NCBI GenBank assembly: GCA_003649715.1
Contig: QMSS01000027.1
Span: 1-13,331, forward strand
Direction of reading: 5' to 3'
From: Thermoplasmata archaeon
Lineage (GTDB): Archaea > Thermoplasmatota > E2 > DHVEG-1
DNA length: 13,331 nucleotides
Shown here: positions 7,979 to 13,331 of the stretch, in pieces
How the letters are laid out: each line of letters opens with the position of its first letter
Numbering within the stretch: position 1 is the stretch's first letter
Made by a program: the position numbers and the translations under genes
Notes under the pieces: model-generated
Told to the model about the DNA's origin: nothing
What the model saw: the letters and a program-made list of their open reading frames with translations, nothing else
Database searches by the model: none

Positions 7979-8291
7979 GCTTCTTACTTACTCCATATCT
8001 CTTAGTTTAATCATCCTCTTAGTGTTCAAATTAAGATCTAATAAAATATTAATATCTGCCACCGGGGGGACACAAAAAGTATTTCAATTAATTTTTTCCA
8101 TTTTCAAAGAAAATATTTCTGTCATGAGATTTCTTAAAGCAGCCTGATTTCTGATTTTAAAGGAATAATGGGTGTTAGGAATCTATCTCTGCTTTCTAGA
8201 AATAGTTATTCCATTGTTCAAAAAAAATATTTGTTAAAAATATCTAGAATAACATGAGATTTTAGCATATTATAATATCTGAGCTGGTTCT
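7979..8291 (-). promoter_or_regulatory. 313-nt intergenic region with possible DUF763 promoter
   Basis: No gene is supported here. On the minus strand an AT-rich palindromic stretch at about 8041-8055 (GATATTAATATTTTAT) could be the TATA box of the DUF763 gene, with a leader of about 40 nt. The side near 8292 holds the T8 terminator of the preceding gene. An unusual run of six G sits at 8064-8069. The longest open frames are short and lack SD sequences. Confidence 0.35.
8220..8227 (-). terminator. Poly-T terminator after the secreted protein gene
   Basis: Eight A on the plus strand give a T8 run on the minus strand, about 65 nt past the stop at 8292. Confidence 0.5.
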
Positions 8292-8936
8292 TTATAATTC
8301 TCCTGAGTTTATTTTGATGAGAAGATTGATAAGTCGTCCGTTGCCGCTAATCTTGTATAGTATAAGAGTTAGAAGTTTATCTAGATAGAGGTTGTCGTTT
8401 GTCATATGAAGCCATTTAGCCCCTCTTTTATATCCCTCTTTACTTGCAGTTATCAGAAGATATGAATTATTATGTGCAACAGGTGGGAGGGGGATGGAGA
8501 CTGCTCCGGAGTCATCTGTTGAATAATTGTTGTTCATCAAGGACACGTTGGCATTTGCAACAGGTTTGCCATTAGATGAAACTGAGATACGGATATAATT
8601 CTTGGCTATTGATGGGGAGATGCTGAGTCTTTTTTCTTCTGTTTTTATGGTCTCTGATGCCAGCACGATGTACTTGGAATGAGAGAGTGATGAGGCATGT
8701 GTGCATTTTTTGGATTCTGATTTTGTAGTATCATTATATTCTGTGCTGCTAGAGACGTTAGAGGCATAACTAAAGTTGTCTAAGGGTTCTTGCTGCTGTG
8801 ATTTATATGGCTCTTGTTTTTCTGATGATGTAGTATCATCATTTTCTGCATAACTAGTAGAAGCTGTGATATGCATTGTAAGTATCAATGTAAGGATGAA
8901 TATCAGTATCTTTCTTTTATCGTTTGTTTTTCCCAC
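8292..8936 (-). CDS. Secreted protein with Ser/Thr/Asn-rich linker and carboxypeptidase-regulatory-like domain
   Basis: This 214-residue protein is not recognised as a named family. A signal peptide is clear: basic start, hydrophobic core (about 9-24), and a probable cleavage after A30 (S-Y-A). Residues 31-100 are low-complexity and rich in Ser, Thr, Asn, Glu and Lys, like a surface stalk. Residues about 112-175 look like a small beta-sandwich of the carboxypeptidase-regulatory or Ig-like type, with the pattern NGKPVANANVSL, then a turn TDDSGAVSIPLPP and a KEGYKRGAKW end. The C-terminal 35 residues have hydrophobic character but no clear anchor or PGF signal. The start is GTG at 8936, supported by GGTGA at 8949-8945 with an 8-nt spacer; the next ATG would remove the signal peptide. 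It may belong with the nearby surface proteins, but no operon link is visible. Confidence 0.7.
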   Translation of the reverse strand: MGKTNDKRKILIFILTLILTMHITASTSYAENDDTTSSEKQEPYKSQQQEPLDNFSYASNVSSSTEYNDTTKSESKKCTHASSLSHSKYIVLASETIKTEEKRLSISPSIAKNYIRISVSSNGKPVANANVSLMNNNYSTDDSGAVSIPLPPVAHNNSYLLITASKEGYKRGAKWLHMTNDNLYLDKLLTLILYKISGNGRLINLLIKINSGEL

Positions 8937-8944
8937 CTTTCACT

Positions 8945-8949
8945 TCACC
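8945..8949 (-). promoter_or_regulatory. Shine-Dalgarno deciding the GTG start at 8936
   Basis: GGTGA, 8 nt before GTG. It is complementary to the 3' end of archaeal 16S rRNA and selects GTG 8936. Confidence 0.7.
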
Positions 8950-8978
8950 GCTAATTCTAAAATTTTTGAAAAAACATT

Positions 8979-8988
8979 TATTTAAATA
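8979..8988 (-). promoter_or_regulatory. TATA-like box of the secreted protein gene
   Basis: TATTTAAATA, a perfect palindrome, would start transcription near 8958 and give a short leader that includes the SD. Being palindromic, it could also fire on the plus strand. Confidence 0.45.
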
Positions 8989-9101
8989 TGTCGTGTGATT
9001 ATGTCAAAATGTTAAAATTTCTCCAGATGAACGGATGGGGCTTTTAAATATGAGCTGGGCAAAAAATTATGGAGAAGAAACTCTATGTAGATTGATTTTA
9101 T

Positions 9102-9162
9102 GAGAAAAATGTTTATCCAAAGATAGGATTAGGTAGGATTATTTTGAAAGAGAAAAATGTTT
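9102..9162 (+). repeat. 13-nt direct repeat pair
   Basis: GAGAAAAATGTTT occurs at 9102-9114 and again at 9150-9162, 48 nt apart start to start, in a non-coding stretch. It may be a pair of binding sites or chance in AT-rich DNA. Confidence 0.45.
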
Positions 9163-9275
9163 TTTAATCTGAAACAACCGGATTATGATGGTAATGAGTG
9201 TTTTCTGGTAGATTAAATTTTGGTAACGATTGTACAGCAAAGTTAATTAGTATTGAAATAAAAAAATTTGTTTTT

Positions 9276-9284
9276 GGATGTGAT
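9276..9284 (+). promoter_or_regulatory. Shine-Dalgarno of the 57-residue small ORF
   Basis: GGATGTGAT differs at one base from the ideal archaeal GGAGGTGAT and lies 5 nt before ATG 9290. Confidence 0.6.
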
Positions 9285-9289
9285 GTTTT

Positions 9290-9463
9290 ATGGGATGTAT
9301 AATCGAGCGGAAGGATGAAACAAGTATTTCATGTCCCCAGCCAGTCATATCAAAATATGTTTATTGTAGAAAAATAATATGGTTTGTTGAGTTAATAGTT
9401 GCGGTTATAACTCTACTGGCAGGTATGTCAATTATGCTACTAGCAAGTGGTGGTATGCTGTAG
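9290..9463 (+). CDS. Small single-span membrane protein, 57 residues
   Basis: This short ORF has an ATG start, an SD with one mismatch at ideal spacing, and a TAG stop. The first half (1-28) is polar with three cysteines (C3, C15, C26) and charged residues; the second half, from about I29 to L57, is a long hydrophobic segment with one acidic residue (E34), so the protein is probably a small membrane protein with its tail reaching the C-terminus. I know no family for it. Cysteine spacing does not match a standard zinc knuckle. No other gene occupies the 985 nt between the divergent gene at 8936 and the spermidine synthase fusion, which leaves room for its own promoter; AT-rich stretches near 9242-9262 could serve. 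A chance open frame of this length is possible, but the SD and hydrophobic pattern together make a real gene likely. Confidence 0.55.
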   Translation: MGCIIERKDETSISCPQPVISKYVYCRKIIWFVELIVAVITLLAGMSIMLLASGGML

Positions 9464-9561
9464 GGACCTTAATAAAAAGGGAAGTGGAATTTAGTTATCA
9501 GTTTATCAGTTAAAATTGTAAAAACCATGTTAGAATATATTAGAGGGATCTAAAAAATAAA

Positions 9562-9578
9562 AGTATATGGGATATACT
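9562..9578. repeat. Perfect 7-bp palindrome, 3-nt centre
   Basis: AGTATAT-GGG-ATATACT. It lies 18 nt before a run of T and could be an operator or a weak terminator hairpin for the small ORF. Confidence 0.5.
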
Positions 9579-9586
9579 AGCCGGAT

Positions 9587-9603
9587 AATTTTTATCTTTT
9601 TTT
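9587..9603 (+). terminator. T-rich terminator-like stretch
   Basis: A T5 run (9589-9593) and a T7 run (9597-9603) follow the palindrome, 130 nt past the stop of the small ORF. Confidence 0.4.
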
Positions 9604-9760
9604 ACTAAGAGCAGAAAGAAGGAATGAAGAGATGAAGAGAAAAAACATCAGGTTTGTGGATCTATTAGGGGGATGAGTTGATATAGTGGTGGAAGAATAA
9701 TTGATTTTCTATTTGATCTGATCTAATTGATAGTGGGATAATGACTGGAAGATGGGGGGA

Positions 9761-9771
9761 TATATTTAAAT
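9761..9771 (+). promoter_or_regulatory. TATA box candidate of the speD-speE fusion
   Basis: TATATTTAAAT preceded by a G-rich stretch (GGGGGA) resembles an archaeal promoter. It predicts transcription from about 9791 and a leader of about 130 nt before ATG 9922. Confidence 0.5.
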
Positions 9772-9806
9772 GGTTATCATGGATAATGTGTAAGAGATTG
9801 ATAAAA

Positions 9807-9875
9807 AAGGCAGATGAATGTTTGAGGATGAAACATAAATCTATTGAATAAAACAAGTCTTATCTGATCTGCCTT
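9807..9875 (+). repeat. 9-bp inverted repeat in the leader of speD-speE
   Basis: AAGGCAGAT at 9807-9815 is the exact reverse complement of ATCTGCCTT at 9867-9875. In RNA this could form a stem closing a 51-nt loop upstream of the start codon. Confidence 0.5.
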
Positions 9876-9906
9876 GATCAATCCCACTTTACTTGGATCT
9901 GAAAAA

Positions 9907-9912
9907 GGGAGG
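9907..9912 (+). promoter_or_regulatory. Shine-Dalgarno deciding the ATG at 9922
   Basis: GGGAGG lies 9 nt before ATG 9922. The open frame continues upstream to TTG 9874, but this site lies inside that extension and shows that 9922 is the start. Confidence 0.8.
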
Positions 9913-9921
9913 AAAGTGTGT

Positions 9922-11280
9922 ATGGAGGCATTAGGTAGACATGTGATAGTAGAGTTCTATGACTGCTCGCCTTCTATACTCAATGATGTTACACATATAG
10001 AGAAAAGCATGGTTGAGGCAGCTAAGAAGGCTGGTGCCACTGTTATAAACTCCACATTCCATCATTTTTCCCCATATGGAGTGTCTGGTGTAGTTGTGAT
10101 TGAGGAAAGTCATCTCTCTATACACACATGGCCAGAGTATAGATATGCATCAGTAGATGTTTTTACATGTGGCGAAAGCATCAACCCATGGATATCATAT
10201 GATTTCCTGAAAAAAGCATTTAAAGCAGGTCATGGATCGGCTATGGAAATGCGGAGGGGGCAGCTTGATCTACTGGAAAAAATAGAGATAGAAACTCCTA
10301 CGCGGGATATGGCAGGTAGGGATGAGAAATTCCCTAAAGTCTCTAGAAACATCTGGTTTACTGAGAGGGATGAAAACATTGCATTATCTCTTAGACATGT
10401 CGGTGATCCATTGTTTAGAAAACAATCTCCATATCAGAAGGTTGAAATCTATGACACCTATGCATATGGGAGGATGCTGGCTCTTGATCATATGGTTATG
10501 TGTACTGAAAAAGATGAATATGCCTATCATGAGATGATAGCTCATGTTCCTATGCTAACTCATCCTGATCCTAAGAGAGCGTTGATTATTGGAGGAGGCG
10601 ATGGAGGTGTTGCTCGAGAGCTTCTTAGACATGATGGTCTAGATGAGGTGGTAATGGTAGAGATAGATGAGACTGTTATAGAGGCAAGTAGAAAATATCT
10701 TCCTAGTCTATCATCTGCGTTTGATCATCCAAAGCTTCAACTTGTAATAGATGATGGTGTTAAGTATGTGAAGGAATGCAACGATAATTCTTTTGATGTG
10801 ATCATAGTGGATTCAAATGATCCTGTGGGACCAGCAGGGGGATTATTCACAGAGGAGTTCTACAAAAATGTATATAGATGTCTCAATGAAAATGGAATTA
10901 TGATAACACAGAGCGAATCACCAACTTTTAACAGCAAGGTCTTCAAGGAGCTATATAACTGCTATCGTAGAATATTCGGTATGAACAATGTGTACTGTTA
11001 TCTTGTCTTCATACCAACCTATCCAACTGGTATGTGGAGTTTTTCCTACTGCTCAAAAGGAAAAATTCATCCATTAAAAGATTTCGATAGCGAAAAAGCA
11101 AGGAGTTTCGTTGAAAAACATAGCTTAAAGTACTATAATGAGAAGGTTCATCAAGCAGCATTTGCCCTTCCAACTTTTGTGAAACAATTACTCGATGGAA
11201 GCAACACTGCGATAGAGGATTACATAGGACAACCATCACTGATACCAGAAAAATTCTGTTTATCCTCCAGAAAAACGTAG
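9922..11280 (+). CDS. Fused S-adenosylmethionine decarboxylase and spermidine synthase
   Basis: This 452-residue fusion has two enzymes. Residues 1-120 are a prokaryotic AdoMet decarboxylase: E62-S63 in EESHLSIHTWPE is the self-cleavage site where S63 becomes the pyruvoyl group; H68 and C83 match the processing and catalytic residues, at the same numbers as in the Thermotoga enzyme when ATG 9922 is the start. Residues about 143-450 are an aminopropyltransferase of the spermidine synthase family: GGGDGG at 224-229 and E248 bind decarboxylated AdoMet, DDG at 277-279 is nearby, and D297 and D300 in the motif DSNDPVGPA sit at the amine-binding and catalytic positions. YPTGMWSF at 367-374 is also conserved. 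Together they make decarboxylated AdoMet and transfer its aminopropyl group to a diamine, putrescine or agmatine. Cleavage would release a short beta chain from the rest. The ORF start at TTG 9874 is less likely. Confidence 0.92.
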   Translation: MEALGRHVIVEFYDCSPSILNDVTHIEKSMVEAAKKAGATVINSTFHHFSPYGVSGVVVIEESHLSIHTWPEYRYASVDVFTCGESINPWISYDFLKKAFKAGHGSAMEMRRGQLDLLEKIEIETPTRDMAGRDEKFPKVSRNIWFTERDENIALSLRHVGDPLFRKQSPYQKVEIYDTYAYGRMLALDHMVMCTEKDEYAYHEMIAHVPMLTHPDPKRALIIGGGDGGVARELLRHDGLDEVVMVEIDETVIEASRKYLPSLSSAFDHPKLQLVIDDGVKYVKECNDNSFDVIIVDSNDPVGPAGGLFTEEFYKNVYRCLNENGIMITQSESPTFNSKVFKELYNCYRRIFGMNNVYCYLVFIPTYPTGMWSFSYCSKGKIHPLKDFDSEKARSFVEKHSLKYYNEKVHQAAFALPTFVKQLLDGSNTAIEDYIGQPSLIPEKFCLSSRKT

Positions 11281-11313
11281 AAAAAAATGGTTTTTTTAGA
11301 GCAAGATTTTTTT
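11281..11313 (+). terminator. Poly-T terminator after speD-speE
   Basis: Directly after the TAG stop come seven A, TGG and seven T (11281-11297), a self-complementary arrangement, then another T7 (11307-11313). It probably ends the speD-speE transcript, at least in part, just before the next gene. Confidence 0.55.
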
Positions 11314-11326
11314 GCTGAAAAAAATT

Positions 11327-13063
11327 ATGCTTAAGGTATCTATACTCGATGGATATGTCGATGAGCCTACATGTCTTGGTGTTCCACCATACATAAGCCC
11401 ATATCCACGTTACATAGCTGGTGCAATATGGCATTTTGATAGACATGCGCAGATTTTTTATGTAACAATCGATCAGGTAAGGAATAATAAAAATCTTTCA
11501 AAAAAACTAGCTGAATCTAATCTGATTATAGTTATAGCTGGTGTAACAGTTCCAGGGCGATACCTTTCTGGTTTTCCTGTCAGCCCTTATGAGCTAAAAA
11601 ATATTTTAAAAGACACACAAGGATCTTTAAAGATTCTGTGTGGACCAGCTGCTCGACACGGTGGTTTTGGTCTATCAGGTGGAGAAAAAATTAGAGAAAC
11701 AAAGCTGCTGTTCAACGATCTTTTTGATCTCTTTGTAGAGGGAGATGGAGAAACCGTGGTTTACGATCTGCTGAAAAACAATTTAGATGTCGAAAAAACG
11801 GATCCGACCCTTTGTAGATCAGATGCACACGCGGTTCAAAAATTTGCTGCAATAGGCTCTAAGGTGGTTAGCCAACATCCATTCTTTCCCAACTATCTCA
11901 TATGTGAGATTGAGACGTATCGTGGATGCCCACGTAGTATCGTAGGGGGATGCTCCTTCTGCAGTGAACCAAGCCGTGGAAGACCTGATTTTCGGCCCAT
12001 TGAAGATGTTTTAGAGGAGATCAAAGCTCTTTATAGGAATGGTGTTAGACATTTCAGGATTGGCAGTCAACCATGTATTTTTTCCTACATGGCAAAAGAA
12101 GCGGATAGAAATGAGTTTCCAAAACCTAATACGGAGGCATTAGAAAAACTATTTAAAGGAATACGATGCATCGCTCCAAATCTAGAAACACTTCATATAG
12201 ATAATGCAAATCCAGGTGTTTTAGCAAGATACCCACAGGAATGCAGAGAGATTGCTAAAATCATTATTAGATACCATACCCCAGGTGATGTTGCTGCTCT
12301 TGGTGTAGAAAGCGTTGACCCCATTGTCGTAAAAAAGAATAATCTAAAGGCATCAGCTGAGGAAGTATTTTCTGCGATAAAACTACTAAATGAAGTAGGA
12401 GCAAATAGAGGATACAACGGGTTACCTGAGCTTTTACCTGGACTAAATTTTGTCTTCGGACTATATGGTGAAACAAAAAAAACCTTTGAGTTGAACTACG
12501 AGTTTCTGAAAAAAATATTAGAAACAGGACTACTTCTAAGAAGAATCAATTTACGTCAGCTCATACCAATACCGGGCACAAAGATGTTTAAAATAGGAAA
12601 CAAAATAGTTAGAAGAAACAAAAAAATGTTTCATAGTTTCAAAAGGAAAGTACGTGAAGAAATAGAGCAGACAATGCTTAGAAGGATAGCCCCACAGGGC
12701 GTTGTTCTCAAAAATGTTTTTACAGAAACATATAGGGGAAAAACCACTTTTGGTAGACAAATTGGTAGCTACCCCCTCTTGGTAGGTATACCAGGTGTTT
12801 TTCCTCTACATCAATTTATCGATGTAAAAGTTGTCGATCATGGATATAGATCAGTCACCGCAATACCATATCCCCTAGATATAAACAAGGCATCTCTGGA
12901 GACAATCGAGAATATCCCTGGTATAGGTAAAAAAAGAGCAACAAGGATAATAGTATCACGACCATTTAAAAACGTTGATGATCTTATAAACTGTTTCGAT
13001 GACAATGCTATTGGAAAAAAAACGTTAGAATACATATACCTCAGTTCAACACAGCATAGCTAA
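11327..13063 (+). CDS. COG1031-type radical SAM Fe-S protein with C-terminal helix-hairpin-helix
   Basis: This 578-residue protein matches the archaeal family that includes the uncharacterised MJ1487. The N-terminal part (about 1-180) begins with the conserved segment GYVDEPTCLGVPPYISPYPR, then resembles the domain found before many radical SAM cores. The cluster cysteines are C201, C209 and C212 in a C-x7-C-x2-C pattern within GCPRSIVGGCSFCSEP. The core continues to about 430 and carries the sequence GVESVDP. A beta-rich segment (about 460-515), with GRQIGSYPLLVGIP, resembles a TRAM-like nucleic-acid-binding domain, and a helix-hairpin-helix (about 522-571, PGIGKKRA) ends the protein. Both suggest an RNA or DNA substrate, but none is known. 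The start is ATG 11327, which begins the conserved N-terminus; TTG 11312 lies in the poly-T tract. No SD is visible, so a leaderless transcript is possible. Confidence 0.85.
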   Translation: MLKVSILDGYVDEPTCLGVPPYISPYPRYIAGAIWHFDRHAQIFYVTIDQVRNNKNLSKKLAESNLIIVIAGVTVPGRYLSGFPVSPYELKNILKDTQGSLKILCGPAARHGGFGLSGGEKIRETKLLFNDLFDLFVEGDGETVVYDLLKNNLDVEKTDPTLCRSDAHAVQKFAAIGSKVVSQHPFFPNYLICEIETYRGCPRSIVGGCSFCSEPSRGRPDFRPIEDVLEEIKALYRNGVRHFRIGSQPCIFSYMAKEADRNEFPKPNTEALEKLFKGIRCIAPNLETLHIDNANPGVLARYPQECREIAKIIIRYHTPGDVAALGVESVDPIVVKKNNLKASAEEVFSAIKLLNEVGANRGYNGLPELLPGLNFVFGLYGETKKTFELNYEFLKKILETGLLLRRINLRQLIPIPGTKMFKIGNKIVRRNKKMFHSFKRKVREEIEQTMLRRIAPQGVVLKNVFTETYRGKTTFGRQIGSYPLLVGIPGVFPLHQFIDVKVVDHGYRSVTAIPYPLDINKASLETIENIPGIGKKRATRIIVSRPFKNVDDLINCFDDNAIGKKTLEYIYLSSTQHS

Positions 13064-13331
13064 AAATATTGATGTGTGTTAGACAACATGTTTTTACTCA
13101 TATATTAGCTGATTATTATATGGAGAGACATGCCGGCTTATTTTTCTTCATAGACTGCTTCACATTTTTTTCATATAACATAAAATTCCAGCTATTGATC
13201 TAATTTAGTAGATCTGGATAGATATTTCTCTGCTGTAGTAAAAAAAGAGAAAAACATCAGTATAGCAATCACTATCATATGCTGGATAAAACACAAGGCT
13301 TTCCATGTCCTCTCCTCCCATTTGCATCTTA
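13064..13331. other. Right-edge intergenic region
   Basis: It holds a T7 run at 13165-13171 that may end the radical SAM transcript about 100 nt downstream, AT-rich filler, and a possible minus-strand gene tail from 13192 to the edge. A 43-codon plus-strand frame at 13072-13203 has no SD. Confidence 0.4.
13192..13331 (-). CDS. Possible C-terminal tail or small membrane protein, partial
   Basis: On the minus strand a frame is open from the window edge for 45 codons to a TAG at 13192-13194. It shows a charged, Trp-containing stretch, a hydrophobic segment of about 20 residues (around IVIAILMFFSFFTTA), and a basic-polar tail, the layout of a membrane-anchored end. In a different frame an ATG at 13306 follows a very good SD (GGGAGGAG, 5-nt spacer) but gives only 33 odd residues. 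I cannot tell whether either is translated. Confidence 0.25.
   Translation of the reverse strand, partial: RCKWEERTWKALCFIQHMIVIAILMFFSFFTTAEKYLSRSTKLDQ

Larger units (their letters stand above)
8937..9289. other. 353-nt region without a supported gene
   Basis: Apart from the promoter of the minus-strand gene, I see only ORFs of 20 codons or fewer. It is AT-rich with a purine-rich plus strand. It holds a 13-nt direct repeat (9102-9114 and 9150-9162) and a tandem-like AGGATTAGGTAGGATTA at 9124-9140. Confidence 0.5.
9464..9921 (+). promoter_or_regulatory. 458-nt region upstream of the speD-speE fusion gene
   Basis: It holds no supported gene. From left to right it contains a 7-bp palindrome (9562-9578), a T-rich terminator-like stretch (9587-9603), a homopurine-rich tract (about 9607-9646), a TATA-like element (9761-9771), and a 9-bp inverted repeat (9807-9815 with 9867-9875) in the presumed leader. 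A 36-codon frame at 9741-9851 spans the TATA-like element and is not supported. Confidence 0.5.

Noticed and set aside
7857..8147. 96-residue plus-strand frame over the start of the DUF763 gene
   Set aside because: It is largely antisense to conserved DUF763 sequence and has no SD or recognisable motif.
9741..9851. 36-codon frame just before speD-speE, considered as a leader peptide
   Set aside because: It has no clear SD and contains the best TATA candidate for the downstream gene, so it would not be on that transcript.
9665..9856. 63-residue minus-strand frame in the same gap
   Set aside because: It has no SD, an unusual His- and Phe-rich composition, and overlaps the probable promoter and leader of speD-speE.
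9874..9921. Extension of the speD-speE gene to a TTG start
   Set aside because: The added 16 residues have no family support. A strong SD lies inside the extension at the right distance from ATG 9922, and starting there puts the catalytic residues at S63, H68 and C83.
8937..9921. Search of the large gap for tRNA genes, CRISPR repeats or insertion-element ends
   Set aside because: No cloverleaf pattern, no regularly spaced repeats and no terminal inverted repeats with target duplications were seen by eye.
13072..13203. 43-codon plus-strand frame after the radical SAM gene
   Set aside because: It has no SD, an odd His- and Phe-rich composition, and overlaps a T-rich stretch better read as a terminator.

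Overview
The window looks like chromosomal DNA of a euryarchaeote, most likely in or near the Thermoplasmatota; this placement is inference from gene content and cannot be fixed to a genus. The archaeal evidence is an archaeosine-forming radical SAM enzyme, an archaeal-type TrmI tRNA methyltransferase, the short archaeal form of dUTPase, a DUF763 protein, an Fe-S protein of the COG1031 type, a PGF-CTERM-like cell-surface anchor, poly-T terminators, and Shine-Dalgarno (SD) sequences of the GGAGGTGAT type. The DNA is AT-rich, with heavy use of ATA, AGA and AGG codons. No tRNA, rRNA, CRISPR array, transposase or integrase was found.

Layout. Positions 1-2252 hold a plus-strand cluster: the tail of a secreted PGF-CTERM-like protein, raSEA and trmI. 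The last two form a tRNA-modification pair in which the SD of trmI overlaps the stop codon of raSEA. Positions 2487-8936 hold five minus-strand genes. In transcription order these are a secreted low-complexity protein with a carboxypeptidase-regulatory-like domain, a DUF763 protein, a large membrane-anchored transglutaminase-like protein with Ig-like repeats, a cyclophilin lipoprotein, and dUTPase. The last two are 52 nt apart and probably cotranscribed; the other gaps carry poly-T terminators and possible TATA boxes.

Positions 8937-9921 are almost empty of annotated genes. I find a 57-codon ORF with a good SD that encodes a small single-span membrane protein (9290-9463). There is also a TATA-like element and a 9-bp inverted repeat in the likely leader of the next gene. 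Positions 9922-11280 encode a fused S-adenosylmethionine decarboxylase and spermidine synthase, so one polypeptide carries both steps that add an aminopropyl group to a diamine. The ATG at 9922 is a better start than the upstream TTG. It is followed at 11327-13063 by a COG1031-type radical SAM protein with a C-terminal helix-hairpin-helix. The right edge (13064-13331) holds a poly-T tract and possibly the tail of a minus-strand gene.

Most notable points: the SpeD-SpeE fusion and its structured leader; the unannotated small membrane protein; the transglutaminase-like surface protein with a helical insertion; the dUTPase that would easily be miscalled dCTP deaminase; and two radical SAM enzymes that share the same non-canonical C-x7-C-x2-C cluster spacing. 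I found no clear multi-gene system of a new kind.
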